DNA of 64,000 bases from Actinomycetota bacterium (GCA_020052375.1 JAGVPG010000032.1:25687-89686), one strand, 5' to 3'. Positions 18,125 through 29,714 are shown, counted from the first letter of the stretch. Numbers and translations: made by a program. Notes: a model not told the origin generated them from the letters alone.

Positions 18125-18991
18125 ATGATGAATTTCCAGGAGATCATTCTTACACTTCAAAAATACTGGACGGACGCCGGTTGTATTCTTGTCCAGCCAT
18201 ATGATGTAGAGGTCGGCGCGGGTACGTTCAACCCGGCCACATTTCTGCGTTCGCTAGGACCCGAACCGTGGAATGCCTGCTACGTCGAACCGTCACGGCG
18301 CCCGACGGACGGGCGTTATGGCGAGAATCCCAACCGTTTGCAGTTCTACTATCAGTTCCAGGTGGTTATGAAGCCGTCTCCGGACGACATCCAGGACAAG
18401 TATCTCAAGAGTCTCCAGGCGCTTGGCATCAAGACAGGGATGCACGATGTGCGTTTCGTCGAAGATGACTGGGAATCGCCGACTCTGGGAGCTTCGGGCC
18501 TCGGCTGGGAGGTCTGGTTGGACGGCATGGAGATAACACAGTTCACATACTTTCAACAAGTGGGAAGCATAGAAGTAAAACCGGTGACAGTAGAGCTCAC
18601 TTACGGTCTCGAACGCCTGGCGATGTATATCCAGGAAGTGGACAGCGTCTTCGACATAGAATGGAAGAAGGGGATCACATATGGCGAGATACACCGCCGG
18701 AGTGAGGTCGAGTGGTCGGTGTATAACTTCGAGAAGGCGGATACGATCCTCCTGTTCGATCTGTTCAATAAGTATGAGATGGAGTCGAAAGCGGCTTTGA
18801 AAGCAGGTCTTGTCCTCCCGGCGTATGATTACACATTGAAGTGCTCGCATACTTTCAATCTGTTAGATGCGCGCGGCGCCATCAGTGTTAACGAACGTAC
18901 ATCTTATATAGCGAGAGTCCGGGATATGGCGCGCGGCTGCGCCCAAGCGTATCTCGACCAGCGAGAAGAGAGGGGATTCCCTCTTGGCTAA
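18125..18991 (+). CDS. glyQ: glycyl-tRNA synthetase alpha subunit
   Basis: Catalytic subunit of the bacterial alpha2beta2 GlyRS. The 288-residue product has the conserved [20 protein letters not shown]-terminus, the [19 protein letters not shown] motif 2 region and the [19 protein letters not shown] motif 3-like segment. Two tandem ATGs (18125, 18128) are possible starts; no strong Shine-Dalgarno is seen. It overlaps glyS by 8 bases. Confidence 0.97.
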   Translation: MMNFQEIILTLQKYWTDAGCILVQPYDVEVGAGTFNPATFLRSLGPEPWNACYVEPSRRPTDGRYGENPNRLQFYYQFQVVMKPSPDDIQDKYLKSLQALGIKTGMHDVRFVEDDWESPTLGASGLGWEVWLDGMEITQFTYFQQVGSIEVKPVTVELTYGLERLAMYIQEVDSVFDIEWKKGITYGEIHRRSEVEWSVYNFEKADTILLFDLFNKYEMESKAALKAGLVLPAYDYTLKCSHTFNLLDARGAISVNERTSYIARVRDMARGCAQAYLDQREERGFPLG

Positions 18992-21074
18992 GGACCTGCT
19001 TTTCGAGATAGGGACCGAAGAGATCCCGGCGTCGGAGATGACTGCGGCGCTTCCGCAACTGGTTGAAAACGCTGTCTCCAAGCTTAAGGAAACCCGTCTC
19101 ACGTATGAAGACATACGGACTATGGGGACGCCCCGGAGAACGGTCTTATATGTGAAGGGTCTCAGCGAAGAACAGGAATCTTTTGCGGAAGAAGTACGCG
19201 GCCCGGCTGGCCGGATCGCCTTTGCTGAAGACGGTAATCCGACGCCGGCAGCGATCGGCTTTGCCAGATCACAGGGTGTTAAGGCAGAAGACTTGATCTT
19301 GAAAGAAACAACCCAGGGAGAATATGTTTTTGCCGTAAAACGCGCGACTCCAAAGAAGGCAGATGAAATACTTCCGGGATTGCTTAAAGACCTCGTTCTT
19401 TCAATCGATTATCCGAAGGCGATGCGCTGGGGAGACCGGGATCTTAAGTTTGCCAGACCGATAAGATGGCTTCTTTGTCTTTATGGCACAAAGACATTAA
19501 AGATAGAGCTTGACGGCGTCCTGTCGGCCAAGAAGACCTTCGGGCATCGGACGGATGATGATAAACCGGTGGAGGTCAAGAAGGCGTCGGATTATCTGGA
19601 TGAATTGGGAAAACATAATGTGGTTGTGGACCAGGAAAAACGTCGCGAACTGATCATCAAAGAGATAAAGGAAGCGGCAAAAAGTGTAGCCGGTGAACCG
19701 GTGATAAATCCGGCAGTGCTGGAGGAGGTCGTTTATCTCGTCGAGGCGCCGCATGCCGTGGCAGGCGCATTCGAGCAGGAGTATCTCGATCTGCCGAGGT
19801 GTGTGACTGTTACGGCCATGGAATCGCATCAGAGGTATTTCCCCGTTGAGAATACTAAAGCGGAGCTGATGCCGTACTTCATAGTCGTACATAACGGGTC
19901 AAAGGCACACGATGACCTGATAAGGACCGGTCACGAGAGAGTGTTGAGGGCGCGCCTGGCCGATGCGCTCTTCTTCTTCCGGGAAGACCGCAAGAAGCGG
20001 CTTGAGGACAGTACGGAAGCCCTGAAGGGCGTTTTGTTTCAGGAAAGACTGGGTTCCGTCTACGACAAGGTGTTGCGGATGGAAGCTCTTACGGAAACAA
20101 TATGTAATGAACTCGGCCTGAAAGAAGATGTCAAAAGTAACGCGAAACGGGCGGCGATACTTGCCAAGTCGGATCTGGTCACAGACATGGTGCGTGAGTT
20201 CCCGGCTTTGCAGGGCGCCATGGGAGGCGAGTACGCGGCTCTGGATGGTGAAGACATAGCGGTGGTTTCGGCGATCACCGAGCACTATAAGCCCCGTTCG
20301 TATGAGGACGGGACGCCGCAGTCGGAAACCGGGATGGTTCTTAGTATAGCGGACAAGCTGGATACGCTTGTCGGATTGTTCGGCATCAACATGATACCGA
20401 CCGGTTCGCAAGACCCGTATGCTTTAAGACGGCAGGCGCAGGGGATCGTCTCGATCATAATCGACAACCGGTTACCGGTTAAGATGAAAACGCTTGTCAG
20501 CAAGGCCATCGATCAATATATGGGACAAGGATGCAAGCTGCGGGAAACCGGCGAGATACATAAGGATGTCGATTTGTTTATCGCTCAGCGCGTCAAGTTC
20601 CACATACAAAAAGAGAAGGTAAGATACGACATAGCCGATGCGGTCCTTACTGAAGAGATGGATGATCTGGTCGCTGTGAATGAAAAAGCGATCGAGTTGA
20701 ACAAGGTACTCGGATCGAAGGCCATGGAAGACCTTCTGACCGGCTTCGAGCGGTGTAATAACCTGTCACGGAATGCGGCAAGCGATATGATCGAACCGGT
20801 GTATTTTGAAGCTGATATTGAATCCAAGCTGTATGAGGAGCTGATCGCGGCGGACGATGCACTAGACAAGACGCTTGCCGCGCATGACATAGCCGCCTCG
20901 GTCAAGACTCTGGCGTCGCTCAGACCGACCATAGACACATTCTTCGACGACGTGCTGGTCATGGACAAGAACGAAGCCAAACGGACGAACCGTTTGGCGT
21001 TGCTGAAAAGGGCAGTCAACGTCTTTAACCGCCTGGCTGATTTTTCGAAGGTGGTCAGAGAGGGCGAGAGATGA
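18984..21074 (+). CDS. glyS: glycyl-tRNA synthetase beta subunit
   Basis: tRNA-binding beta subunit of GlyRS, 696 residues, normal length. The N-terminus [15 protein letters not shown], the B3/B4-like [13 protein letters not shown] segment, ESHQRYFP, the HD-like and anticodon-binding C-terminal part with [22 protein letters not shown] are all characteristic. The start is TTG 18984 inside the glyQ end, so the two subunits are translationally coupled. It overlaps the next gene by 4 bases. Confidence 0.97.
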   Translation: MAKDLLFEIGTEEIPASEMTAALPQLVENAVSKLKETRLTYEDIRTMGTPRRTVLYVKGLSEEQESFAEEVRGPAGRIAFAEDGNPTPAAIGFARSQGVKAEDLILKETTQGEYVFAVKRATPKKADEILPGLLKDLVLSIDYPKAMRWGDRDLKFARPIRWLLCLYGTKTLKIELDGVLSAKKTFGHRTDDDKPVEVKKASDYLDELGKHNVVVDQEKRRELIIKEIKEAAKSVAGEPVINPAVLEEVVYLVEAPHAVAGAFEQEYLDLPRCVTVTAMESHQRYFPVENTKAELMPYFIVVHNGSKAHDDLIRTGHERVLRARLADALFFFREDRKKRLEDSTEALKGVLFQERLGSVYDKVLRMEALTETICNELGLKEDVKSNAKRAAILAKSDLVTDMVREFPALQGAMGGEYAALDGEDIAVVSAITEHYKPRSYEDGTPQSETGMVLSIADKLDTLVGLFGINMIPTGSQDPYALRRQAQGIVSIIIDNRLPVKMKTLVSKAIDQYMGQGCKLRETGEIHKDVDLFIAQRVKFHIQKEKVRYDIADAVLTEEMDDLVAVNEKAIELNKVLGSKAMEDLLTGFERCNNLSRNAASDMIEPVYFEADIESKLYEELIAADDALDKTLAAHDIAASVKTLASLRPTIDTFFDDVLVMDKNEAKRTNRLALLKRAVNVFNRLADFSKVVREGER

Positions 21075-21886
21075 AAACGACGGTATTCGCCGTCTCCGAT
21101 TTCTCGGGCGAGACGGCGGCCAAGGTTGCAAAGTCGGCTGTAAGCCAGTTTCCGGGGATGGACTTCAAGGTAGTCAAGGTCCCCGGCGTTATAAAGATAA
21201 CGCAGCTCAACATTGTAATAAGACGGGCCAAGAAGGGCCCGTCGGCTATATTTTATACCCTGGTCGATCCGGAACTCAGGGGATTCCTGGCGGCTAAAGC
21301 CGGCGCGGCCGGCATTCCTCACTTCGATGTGTTCGGACCTGCGCTGGACATCATAGATGACATTGCGGGAGAACAACCGATCCTACAGCCCGGACCTACC
21401 ACAAAACTCGACATGGAGTACTTCAACTGGGTTGATGCGGTCCAGTTTGCAGTAAGACACGACGACGGGACAAACACGGCGACTTTGAACAAAGCGGATA
21501 TCGTTCTTATAGGCGTGTCCCGTACGGGCAAGACGCCTCTCACCATCTATATGGCGTATCGCGGTTGGAAAGTCGCCAATGTACCGATCATCTATGGGCT
21601 TCCTCTTCCCAATGAGATACACAAGATCGACAAGAAGAAGATAATCGGTCTGACCATAAACGCCAAACAGTTGACGGAGATCAGGCACAGGAGAGTCAGT
21701 TTCGTGTCCAGCATGCTGGACACGCAGTATGCCGCACCGACATACATACATAAGGAATTGAGATACAGCAAAGAGCTGATGAACAAGCTGGGATGCCGTA
21801 TCGTGGATGTCTCGGGAAAAGCGGTCGAAGAGATCGCTCAGGAGGTAACGATGCATTTCAAGGGTGATACGGAATCGCTTGTTTAG
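21071..21886 (+). CDS. ppsR: PEP synthase regulatory protein (kinase/pyrophosphorylase, DUF299)
   Basis: A 271-residue bifunctional enzyme that phosphorylates the target Thr next to the catalytic His of PEP synthase (or PPDK) and removes it by phosphorolysis. The P-loop GVSRTGKTPLTIYMA (about residues 149-163) and the N-terminal VSDFSGETAAKVAKSA motif are diagnostic. The likely target, ppsA, lies about 100 bases downstream and keeps the TCHA motif with the modifiable Thr. ATG 21071 overlaps glyS. Confidence 0.95.
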   Translation: MKTTVFAVSDFSGETAAKVAKSAVSQFPGMDFKVVKVPGVIKITQLNIVIRRAKKGPSAIFYTLVDPELRGFLAAKAGAAGIPHFDVFGPALDIIDDIAGEQPILQPGPTTKLDMEYFNWVDAVQFAVRHDDGTNTATLNKADIVLIGVSRTGKTPLTIYMAYRGWKVANVPIIYGLPLPNEIHKIDKKKIIGLTINAKQLTEIRHRRVSFVSSMLDTQYAAPTYIHKELRYSKELMNKLGCRIVDVSGKAVEEIAQEVTMHFKGDTESLV

Positions 21887-21989
21887 CTGTATTGAAATAG
21901 TATAGAATATTACCGCATCATCTATCATTACCCAAAGCCCAAGGCCTTTATTCCTATTGTCTTGGTCTCATGTTTTAGGAGGTGGACCG

Positions 21990-24383
21990 GTGGCCGTACG
22001 ACAAAAGACAAAAGAGTACGTCCTGTGGTTTGACGATCTGGGGATTGACGAAGTACCTCTAGTCGGTGGCAAATCAGCGTCACTTGGCGAGATGACTTCA
22101 AAGACAAAAGTCCCCGTTCCCTATGGTTTTGCGACAACAGCCACTGCGTACTGGCATTTTATCGATTCGGCAGGGCTGCGAGACACCATCGCCAAAGCCT
22201 TGGCTAAGTTGAAAGACCCGAACGATACAAAAGTCCTTCAGAGTGTCGGAAAAACCATAAGGAATGCGATGGTCAAGGCGCCGTTCCCGGAAGATCTTGA
22301 GAAAGAGATCAGAAACTCATATCAAAAGCTCGGCGACAAGATAGGCGAGACGGAACCGTTCGTGGCCGTCCGTTCGTCAGCTACCGCGGAAGACCTGCCC
22401 GATGCCAGTTTTGCCGGACAGCAGGAGACCTATTTGAACATCCGTGGAGGAGACGACGTAGTCAAATGGATCAAGGAATGTTACGCGTCGCTGTTCACCG
22501 ACCGCGTCATCTTCTACCGGACCCAGAAAGGATTCGACCATATGAGCGTTGCCTTGAGCGCGTCGGTGCAGATGATGGTCTATAGCAAGGCATCCGGAGT
22601 CATGTTCACTCTCAATGTTAGCAACGGCGACTCTAATGTCGTACTGATCGAGGCGGGATACGGGCTTGGCGAATATATAGTCGGCGGGATCATAGTCCCT
22701 GACGAATACATCGTTCGGAAGAGTAATCTGAAGATCGAGAAGAAGAACATAGTCATGAAACCGATCATGCTAAGCAGAAACCCGAATGGTGGCACAATCG
22801 AGCAACAAGTACCACATGACATGGCTGACCAGCCTGTCTTGACGGACAGCGAGATCGTGACGCTGGCAAAATTCGCGCGGGATATAGAGAAGCATTATAA
22901 GAGGCAGATGGATATCGAATGGGCGCTTGATGAAAGGTCCAATAAGTTATTCATCCTGCAGGCAAGGCCCGAGACCGTCTGGTCGGCCGAAAAAGGGCCG
23001 GAGTCCGGAGGGGAGATGGCATTGGCGGCGACTACAACGGAACGGAATATGATAGTACAGGGATTACCCGCATCACCGGGCATGGCGGCAGGCAAGGCCC
23101 ATGTGATCGCGAGTGTCGACAAGATCAGTGAGTTCAAAGACGGAGAGGTTCTTGTAACGGAGATGACGGCTCCGGACTGGGTACCGGCGATGCAGAAAGC
23201 AAAGGCGATCGTTACGGATTCAGGTGGCATGACGTGCCACGCGGCCATCGTCAGCCGGGAGATGGGCATCCCGTGCATAGTCGGGACCAAAAGCAAGGGC
23301 AACCCCGCGACCATGACCTTAAAGACGGGGCAGGAGATCACGGTGGACGCGAAAAACGGCGTCGTATATGACGGGATACTTGCCGAGGCGACAGCCCAAC
23401 CTGTGGCAGCGGCAGGAACTGCGGTTGTGGAAGAGACGTACCCTGTTACAGGCACGAAGATATATATGAATCTTGGCAATCCTGACTTAGCCGAAAAACA
23501 CGCGGTTTTACCGAGCGATGGTATCGGTTTGATGCGCGAGGAGTTCATATGGACGACGTTCATCCATGAACACCCTCTATATCTTATCGAGATCGGGAAG
23601 CCCGACAAGGTAGTCGACATGCTCGCGGAAGGCATCCGCAAGGTATGCCAGCCGATGAACCCAAGACCGGTCATCCTCCGCTTCAGCGATTTCAAGAGCT
23701 CGGAATACCGGGACTTGAAAGGCGGCGATAAGTACGAACCGCAAGAACCCAGCGCTCTTCTGGGATGGAGAGGCGCCTCCCGTTATTACGATCCGAAGTA
23801 TAAAGAGGCCTTTAAGCTGGAGGTCAAGGCGGTCCGGAAGGTACGTGAGGAATTCGGGTTGAAGAACTGTCATGTAATGATCCCCTTCTGCAGAACGGTT
23901 GAGGAATGCCGCAAGGTCATAGCGATCATGGAAGAGGAAGGGCTCAAAAGAAGCGCGGACTTCAAAGTATGGTTGATGGCCGAGATACCTTCTAATGTCA
24001 TCCTGGCCGACAAATTCAACCACTACATAGACGGGTATTCGATAGGTTCCAACGACCTGACGATGCTCGTCCTCGGATGCGATCGCGATAACGATACGGT
24101 CTCCGACATCTTTGACGAGAGGGACCTGGCCGTCAAGCGGGCTATCAACAAACTGATCCAGATGGCTCATAAGGACGGCAAGACGGTCTCCATCTGCGGC
24201 CAAGCGCCAAGTGTCTATGAGGACTTTACTGTGTTCCTGGTCAAAGCAGGGATCGACTCGATATCCGTCAATCCGGACGCCGTCAAGGCAACAAAGAAGC
24301 TGGTCGCGCAGGTAGAACAGCGGATCCTACTGGAGTGCGTGACCAAGCAAGGACTGACACCGAACGGCGAACTCGACTGGTAG
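21990..24383 (+). CDS. ppsA: phosphoenolpyruvate synthase
   Basis: Makes PEP, AMP and Pi from pyruvate, ATP and water for gluconeogenesis. The 797-residue product has the N-terminal ATP-grasp domain (VGGKSASLGEM, RSSATAEDLPDASFAGQQET, EWALDERSNKLFILQARPETVWS), the swivelling phosphohistidine domain (TDSGGMTCHAAIVSREMGIPC, catalytic His, regulatory Thr) and the C-terminal PEP/pyruvate barrel (IGLMREEFIW, SIGSNDLTMLVLGCDRD, SICGQAPS). GTG 21990 is chosen because AGGAGGTGG lies 4-12 bases before it. The ppsR-ppsA pair indicates post-translational control. Confidence 0.95.
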   Translation: MAVRQKTKEYVLWFDDLGIDEVPLVGGKSASLGEMTSKTKVPVPYGFATTATAYWHFIDSAGLRDTIAKALAKLKDPNDTKVLQSVGKTIRNAMVKAPFPEDLEKEIRNSYQKLGDKIGETEPFVAVRSSATAEDLPDASFAGQQETYLNIRGGDDVVKWIKECYASLFTDRVIFYRTQKGFDHMSVALSASVQMMVYSKASGVMFTLNVSNGDSNVVLIEAGYGLGEYIVGGIIVPDEYIVRKSNLKIEKKNIVMKPIMLSRNPNGGTIEQQVPHDMADQPVLTDSEIVTLAKFARDIEKHYKRQMDIEWALDERSNKLFILQARPETVWSAEKGPESGGEMALAATTTERNMIVQGLPASPGMAAGKAHVIASVDKISEFKDGEVLVTEMTAPDWVPAMQKAKAIVTDSGGMTCHAAIVSREMGIPCIVGTKSKGNPATMTLKTGQEITVDAKNGVVYDGILAEATAQPVAAAGTAVVEETYPVTGTKIYMNLGNPDLAEKHAVLPSDGIGLMREEFIWTTFIHEHPLYLIEIGKPDKVVDMLAEGIRKVCQPMNPRPVILRFSDFKSSEYRDLKGGDKYEPQEPSALLGWRGASRYYDPKYKEAFKLEVKAVRKVREEFGLKNCHVMIPFCRTVEECRKVIAIMEEEGLKRSADFKVWLMAEIPSNVILADKFNHYIDGYSIGSNDLTMLVLGCDRDNDTVSDIFDERDLAVKRAINKLIQMAHKDGKTVSICGQAPSVYEDFTVFLVKAGIDSISVNPDAVKATKKLVAQVEQRILLECVTKQGLTPNGELDW

Positions 24384-24395
24384 GTAGCAGAGATA

Positions 24396-24487
24396 CTCCC
24401 CCTCCCTTGACGGGAGGGGGTTAGGGGGAGGGTGGCAACCCAATATGTCACCCCCACCTTTAATTCCTCCCCCTAAGAGGGGGAGGA
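24396..24487. repeat. G/C-tract palindromic repeat between ppsA and dgt
   Basis: Two hairpins: CCCCCTCCC (24398-24406) with GGGAGGGGG (24412-24420), and CCTCCCCCT (24466-24474) with AGGGGGAGG (24478-24486), joined by GGGTGG...CCCCCACC. The CTCCC-TTGACGGG-AGG core recurs at 60.15 and 61.13 kb, so it is a dispersed repeat. It may also act as a terminator or boundary between ppsA and the replication operon. Confidence 0.75.
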
Positions 24488-24512
24488 AAAGATATTGAAA
24501 AAGGTATAGACG

Positions 24513-25511
24513 GTGAACATACGTGAGATGATCGAGGAGAGGGAAACCAAGTTTCTCTCTCCTTATGCAATGTTAAGCACAGCATCAAAGGGCAGAAAGC
24601 GGGAAGAGGAGCCCAATCTCGTAAGAACCGCGTTCCAGCGCGACCGCGATCGTATCATACATACCAAATCATTCAGACGGCTTAAGCATAAGACGCAGGT
24701 GTTTCTTGCTCCCGAAGGAGACCATTATAGGACCCGCTTAACGCATACGCTGGAGGTATCCCAGGTCTCGCGGACGATTGCACGCGCCCTGCAGCTGAAC
24801 GAGGATCTGACTGAAGCAATCGCGCTCGGACACGATCTGGGCCATACGCCGTTCGGCCATACAGGCGAGGACGCTCTGACACCGCCGTATGTAGAGAAAC
24901 AATTTGAGCATAATCTGCAGAGTGTAAGGGTAGCGGATGTCTTGGAAAGAGACGGTAGAGGGCTGAACCTGACATGGGAGGTCCTGGACGGGATCGAGAA
25001 CCATGTCGAGGAACGGACACCTTCAACGCTTGAAGGAAAAGTAGTCCGGCTGGCGGACAGGATAGCGTACATCAACCACGATATAGACGACGCGATAAGG
25101 GCAGGTATCATAACCGAAAAAGACCTTCCATCCGCACAAATACGGATTCTCGGCGATACAGGCGGCAAGAGGATAAACAGTCTTGTGATCGATATGGTCG
25201 AGAACAGCCTGGGTAAGGATGATATCCATATGAGCCGGAACGTATATAGCGCCATGGAGGAGATGAAAGCTTTTCTATATAAACATGTGTATATAGGTTC
25301 GGAAGCAAAGCAAGAACACTCAAAGGCTATCAACTTGCTTAGGGCGTTGTATTCATATTACATGGAACACCCTGGCGACCTGCCGGTCGAATACAAGGAG
25401 CGCCGGAATAAGGAGTCAGTCAAGGTGATCGACTATATCGCCGGCATGACCGACAGGTATGCTTTACGAGAATATGAGAGACTTTTTATGCCCCGCGTAT
25501 GGCAGGGGTGA
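24513..25511 (+). CDS. dgt: dGTP triphosphohydrolase-like HD protein
   Basis: A 332-residue dNTP triphosphohydrolase of the short Dgt group. Motifs: RDRDRIIHTKSFRRLKHKTQVF, the first HD ligand in RLTHTLEVSQVSR, HD in LGHDLGHTPFGHTGE, and the C-terminal DRIAYINHDIDDA Asp. GTG 24513 is the start. It is 3 bases before dnaG; the dgt-dnaG-rpoD macromolecular-synthesis order is widely conserved in Firmicutes and Actinobacteria. It controls dNTP pools by releasing deoxynucleoside and triphosphate. Confidence 0.94.
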   Translation: MNIREMIEERETKFLSPYAMLSTASKGRKREEEPNLVRTAFQRDRDRIIHTKSFRRLKHKTQVFLAPEGDHYRTRLTHTLEVSQVSRTIARALQLNEDLTEAIALGHDLGHTPFGHTGEDALTPPYVEKQFEHNLQSVRVADVLERDGRGLNLTWEVLDGIENHVEERTPSTLEGKVVRLADRIAYINHDIDDAIRAGIITEKDLPSAQIRILGDTGGKRINSLVIDMVENSLGKDDIHMSRNVYSAMEEMKAFLYKHVYIGSEAKQEHSKAINLLRALYSYYMEHPGDLPVEYKERRNKESVKVIDYIAGMTDRYALREYERLFMPRVWQG

Positions 25512-25514
25512 GCG

Positions 25515-27347
25515 ATGGCGCTGATCCGGGATGAAGACATTGACGAAGTACGCGATCGCGTCGAGATAGTCGATATCATCTCATCGCACGTCCAGTTGAA
25601 GAAGGCCGGACGGTTGTTCAAAGGGTTGTGTCCTTTCCACAACGAAAAGACCCCGTCATTTACCGTAGATCCTGAAAAGCAGCTATACCACTGTTTTGGT
25701 TGTGGCGAAGGTGGTAATGTCTATACGTTTATCATGAAAATGGAACGGATGGATTTTCCGGAGGCCGTACAGTATCTGGCCGAGAAGGCGGGATATACGC
25801 TCCGTACGGAAGAAAAGCTTAAAGACAAACGGGCAGACCAAAGTAAATTGACGCGCCTCTATTCTCTGAATAAACGAGCGATGGATTACTTCACGAACAC
25901 ATTGAGTACAAAGCAGGGCGACGCAGCTCGCGATTATCTTCAGGGCAGGGGATACACGGAAGAAGCAGTTGAAAGGTTCATGATCGGTCTTAGCCCTACA
26001 GGCTGGGATGATCTGACACGGAAAGCGATCGGGCAGGGCGCGTCACAACAGGACCTGATCGACGCGGGCCTTTCGGTCCGAAGCGAGAAAGACTCGAAGA
26101 AGATGTACGATCGTTTCCGCGGTCGTCTTATGTTTCCCATCTTCGACATACACGAACGTGTCATTGGATTCGGAGGCCGTGTCCTTACGGACGAGACACC
26201 TAAGTACTTGAACACGTCCGAAACACCGGTATTTCACAAGGGGAAGACTTTGTATGCACTGAACTGGGCGAAAAAGGCGATAACGGACACCGGCGAAGCT
26301 GTCATCGTAGAAGGCTACACGGATGTGATCTCGCTGCACGATGCGGGAGTCGGCAACGCGGTCGCTACTTTGGGGACCGCCCTGACAGCAGATCATCTGC
26401 GCCTTCTGGCGCGCTTTGCAAAAAGGATCGTCCTTGTCTTCGACGCGGATATGGCCGGTGAAAAAGCCGTGGAAAGAGGGATCGATCTGGCGGCTGACTT
26501 CTATCTCGGCGCTGAGTACAGGCCGTTGCTGGAGATCCTGGATAAACGGCATCTGGATCTTTTTGTAGCCAGCCTTCCGGCAGGTAACGACCCGGCCGAC
26601 TATGTCACGGCGCACGGAAAAGACGAATTCATTAAACTGGTCGAACAAGCCGAGCCCTTTGTCGATTTCAGTCTGAAGGCGGTCATAAACAAACAACAGA
26701 TCAAGAACATATCGGATAAACAAGCGGCGGCGGCTAGGGCTATGGATGTGATCGCAATGCTTCCCGGAAATGTAACGCGCGAATATTATCTAAAGGTTAT
26801 AGCCGAAATGCTCGATATCTCTTATAGAGCGTTATTTGCCGACTTCGCTCGCATTCAGAAAAATAGAACGGGATATCGTAAGGCCTCTAGTCCCAGGACC
26901 GAAACGGCGGTGCAGATGAACCCCGAGGAACGGCTGGAACTGGAGGTCTTACGGGCTTGCATCAAGTTTCCGGAGACACTCAGACCATCACTGGCTGAAC
27001 TGGATACAAAGCACTTCACGACCGAGATGAACCAGCGGTTGTTCCTTCTCTTAAGCCGTGCACTCGAGACATCCAGAAGCCTTGATGTTGCGGCATTGAT
27101 CGACCACGCGGAAGATGAAAGATTGAAAACAATGCTGACATCGATGGCGACAGAGGCTTTTAATGTAGACGATCTTGATGCATATTCGAAAGAACTTTTG
27201 AAAAGGATGAAGGAATTTGAACTCAAACGGCGAATACATACATTAAAAGACGAATTGACCGAGATAAATCCTCAGCAGGATCCTACAAGATATGACGAGC
27301 TTTTTGAACGCCTGTTGGCATTGGAAGTGGAAAGAAGGGAGCTTTAA
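25515..27347 (+). CDS. dnaG: DNA primase
   Basis: Full-length 610-residue replication primase. The CHC2 zinc-binding domain ([11 protein letters not shown]...[10 protein letters not shown], about residues 38-65), the catalytic core with the TOPRIM metal motifs [14 protein letters not shown] (about 265) and DADMAGEKA (about 317), and a C-terminal helical DnaB-interacting domain (about 470-605) are in the expected order. It lies between dgt and rpoD. Confidence 0.97.
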   Translation: MALIRDEDIDEVRDRVEIVDIISSHVQLKKAGRLFKGLCPFHNEKTPSFTVDPEKQLYHCFGCGEGGNVYTFIMKMERMDFPEAVQYLAEKAGYTLRTEEKLKDKRADQSKLTRLYSLNKRAMDYFTNTLSTKQGDAARDYLQGRGYTEEAVERFMIGLSPTGWDDLTRKAIGQGASQQDLIDAGLSVRSEKDSKKMYDRFRGRLMFPIFDIHERVIGFGGRVLTDETPKYLNTSETPVFHKGKTLYALNWAKKAITDTGEAVIVEGYTDVISLHDAGVGNAVATLGTALTADHLRLLARFAKRIVLVFDADMAGEKAVERGIDLAADFYLGAEYRPLLEILDKRHLDLFVASLPAGNDPADYVTAHGKDEFIKLVEQAEPFVDFSLKAVINKQQIKNISDKQAAAARAMDVIAMLPGNVTREYYLKVIAEMLDISYRALFADFARIQKNRTGYRKASSPRTETAVQMNPEERLELEVLRACIKFPETLRPSLAELDTKHFTTEMNQRLFLLLSRALETSRSLDVAALIDHAEDERLKTMLTSMATEAFNVDDLDAYSKELLKRMKEFELKRRIHTLKDELTEINPQQDPTRYDELFERLLALEVERREL

Positions 27348-27355
27348 TAATAAGT

Positions 27356-28558
27356 ATGGATGAAGAAAAACACGCGCAAGATACGCAGGAAGAACTAAAT
27401 CTGGCCAGAGTGCAGCAACTGTTGGCGATGGGGAAGGATAAAGGATTCGTAACGCCTGACGATATAGCGGATACGCTTCAGGATATGGATCTGACACCGG
27501 AACAGATCGAGAATATCTACGCAAAGCTGATGGAACTGGGTATAGAGGTTTATGACGAAGAGGCTTCCGAAGAAATAGAGACAGAGGCCAAGGTTGTCAG
27601 TGCGGCTGCCAGCGTGAAAGAACTAGCGGCGGAGGAAGTGGCGGGCGTTGCCGGAGCTGAAGAATCTCCGGTCAAAGCGGAGCATCGCGCCGAGGTGAAA
27701 GAGGAAGAAGTGGAAAGCGGCATCAAGGTCCAGGCGGGCGATCCGGTCAAGATGTATCTCAAGGAGATAGGGAAGGTGGCCTTGCTGACAGCGGCTGAAG
27801 AGATAGAACTGGCCAAGAGGATCGAACAGGGCGACTTGAAAGCCAAGCAGAAGCTTGTCGAGGCGAACCTTCGCCTGGTGGTCTCTATAGCGAAAAGATA
27901 TGTCGGCCGGGGTATGCTGTTCCTCGATTTGATCCAGGAAGGCAACCTCGGTCTTATCAGGGCTGTCGAGAAGTTCGATTACCGCCGCGGATATAAGTTC
28001 TCCACATACGCGACCTGGTGGATCAGGCAGGCGATTACCAGGGCGATAGCCGACCAGGCAAGGACTATACGTATTCCCGTCCATATGGTCGAGACGATAA
28101 ACAAACTCAGCCGTACGCAAAGACAGCTTCTGCAGGATCTGGGCCGGGAACCGCTGCCGGAAGAACTGGCTGACGCGATGGATATGCCGGTCGAGAAGGT
28201 AGAAGAGGTGCTGAAAGTCTCACAAGAACCCGTATCTTTGGAGACGCCGATCGGCGAGGAAGAAGACAGCCATATCGGGGACTTCATAGAAGATAAAGAA
28301 GCGACCGTGCCACTTGACGCGGCATCATTCGCCCTGCTCCAAGAGCACTTGCGCGGTGTCCTCGGCACGCTTAACGAGAGGGAGCGCAGGGTGATCGAAT
28401 ATCGGTTCGGCTTACTGGACGGCCACCCGAGGACGCTCGAGGAAGTAGGACGCGAGTTCGGTGTAACGAGAGAGCGTATCAGGCAGATCGAATCGAAGAC
28501 CCTCGCCAAACTACGTCATCCGCTACGAAGCCAGAAATTGAGAGACTATCTGGAGTAG
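27356..28558 (+). CDS. rpoD: RNA polymerase primary sigma factor
   Basis: A 400-residue housekeeping sigma-70. Region 1.1-like N-terminus, an acidic linker (about 60-120), region 1.2 ([16 protein letters not shown]), region 2 ([26 protein letters not shown] and [16 protein letters not shown], which read the -10), region 3, and region 4 ([19 protein letters not shown], which reads the -35). ATG 27356 is 8 bases after dnaG. Its last 13 bases overlap a convergent gene. Consistent with sigma-70 promoters proposed elsewhere in the window. Confidence 0.97.
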   Translation: MDEEKHAQDTQEELNLARVQQLLAMGKDKGFVTPDDIADTLQDMDLTPEQIENIYAKLMELGIEVYDEEASEEIETEAKVVSAAASVKELAAEEVAGVAGAEESPVKAEHRAEVKEEEVESGIKVQAGDPVKMYLKEIGKVALLTAAEEIELAKRIEQGDLKAKQKLVEANLRLVVSIAKRYVGRGMLFLDLIQEGNLGLIRAVEKFDYRRGYKFSTYATWWIRQAITRAIADQARTIRIPVHMVETINKLSRTQRQLLQDLGREPLPEELADAMDMPVEKVEEVLKVSQEPVSLETPIGEEEDSHIGDFIEDKEATVPLDAASFALLQEHLRGVLGTLNERERRVIEYRFGLLDGHPRTLEEVGREFGVTRERIRQIESKTLAKLRHPLRSQKLRDYLE

Positions 28559-28980
28559 ATGGAGGCGATAAGTTCGGTTTTGCCGGCGTAGTATCGGAAG
28601 GTGAACTGGATACGGCGTTTGCCATCATTTTTATAATATCCCAGGACCATCCGGCTCGCGGTATATTCTTGCCAGTCATTGTTTTTCATTTCACTTCGGT
28701 AAAACTCTCTGATCTGCTCGAGCGAACCTAGCGGAACGCGATATTTAGCGATCATCCCTTCATCCGACTTTTCAGCAGATGTCAGGCTTGCTCCGTTATA
28801 GACTGGCAGGTCGTCAGGGATCATATCCCTTGCGTTCATAGACTCCGTTTGAGCTGATGTCCGAGCAGGCGAGGGAGCGGGCCGGCCTACTGTCATCACA
28901 AAAACGAATAGAGTGCCCGACCCGAATATGATAAATAAAGCGAGAAAAAGACTCTTGAAACTTGGTGCGTTGTTCTGCAT
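28546..28980 (-). CDS. membrane-anchored extracytoplasmic protein of unknown function
   Basis: A 144-residue protein with one N-terminal membrane helix (about residues 10-30), a short Ser/Pro/Thr linker, and a C-terminal domain (about 55-144) with [24 protein letters not shown] and Lys/Arg-Tyr rich beta segments. This outline resembles small domains that follow a 'low-complexity anchor then alpha/beta' layout in lipoproteins and pilus-linked proteins. No family is confidently recognised. It converges on rpoD with a 13-base overlap of coding ends, which is unusual but not rare in this window. Confidence 0.6.
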   Translation of the reverse strand: MQNNAPSFKSLFLALFIIFGSGTLFVFVMTVGRPAPSPARTSAQTESMNARDMIPDDLPVYNGASLTSAEKSDEGMIAKYRVPLGSLEQIREFYRSEMKNNDWQEYTASRMVLGYYKNDGKRRIQFTFRYYAGKTELIASIYSR

Positions 28981-29047
28981 ATTATTACCGCCTCTTAAAG
29001 AAGTCTATCGACTCTTTATGAGGCGGTAATAAGTGAATTTGTGAAAA

Positions 29048-29713
29048 TTAAAGGAGTTTGCCGTCTTTCAAGTGGAACGTCCGGTCGGTCTGGCCGGCTA
29101 TCTCCGTATCATGCGTGACTGCCAGAATGGTCGTATTCTCGGATCTGGCCAGATCGTGCAGGAGGTCGAAGATGACCTTTCCGGTCTCGGTGTCCAGGTT
29201 TCCTGTCGGTTCATCAGCCAGGATAAGCTTAGGCTTATTTGCCAGCGCGCGAGCGATAGCTACACGCTGCTGCTCGCCGCCCGATAAACGTCCTGGCTTT
29301 CGTTTCTGCTGCTCGCCTGTCAATCCGACCTGCTCAAGAAGTTGTTCCGCGCGTTTCCGGCGTTCCAGACGGGCGATACCATCGAACTCCATCGGCAGCA
29401 TGACGTTCTGAAGCGCCGATAGATTGGGGATCAGGTTGTATGATTGAAAGACGAATCCGATCTTATCCCTGCGGTATGCCGTCAATTTCCGGTCTGACAT
29501 CTTGGAGACGTCCTCATCATCTATGCGGATAGTACCTGATGTAGGTTTATCGAGCGTGCCGAGTAAAGACAGAAGGGTGCTCTTACCGCTGCCGCTTTTA
29601 CCGACGATCGCGGCGAAGACACCGTCGCCCAGCGACAGACTGACATCATCTACCGCTGTAACGGTCGTGCTGGATGATCTGAACTCGCGTTTAAGATTGT
29701 TTACGTCCAACAT
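29048..29713 (-). CDS. MacB/LolD-type ABC transporter ATP-binding protein
   Basis: A 221-residue ATPase of the MacB/LolD/FtsE group. Walker [13 protein letters not shown]-loop FVFQSYNLIPNLSALQNV, signature [15 protein letters not shown], Walker B LILADEPTGNLDT and the H-loop VTHD are intact. ATG 29713 is chosen over GTG 29722 because GAGGAG lies 8 bases upstream, overlapping the permease end. It powers the adjacent permease; such tripartite-like exporters move peptides, lipids or antibiotics. No membrane-fusion gene follows. Confidence 0.94.
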   Translation of the reverse strand: MLDVNNLKREFRSSSTTVTAVDDVSLSLGDGVFAAIVGKSGSGKSTLLSLLGTLDKPTSGTIRIDDEDVSKMSDRKLTAYRRDKIGFVFQSYNLIPNLSALQNVMLPMEFDGIARLERRKRAEQLLEQVGLTGEQQKRKPGRLSGGEQQRVAIARALANKPKLILADEPTGNLDTETGKVIFDLLHDLARSENTTILAVTHDTEIAGQTDRTFHLKDGKLL

Positions 29714-29714
29714 A

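Noticed and set aside
22895..23695. 266-codon minus-strand frame inside ppsA
   Set aside because: Shadow of the PEP synthase gene; no domain, no ribosome-binding site, no conservation expected.
24396..24487. CRISPR array or G-quadruplex locus
   Set aside because: There are only two hairpins, without spaced identical repeats; the G tracts are parts of palindromes, so hairpins are the simpler explanation.
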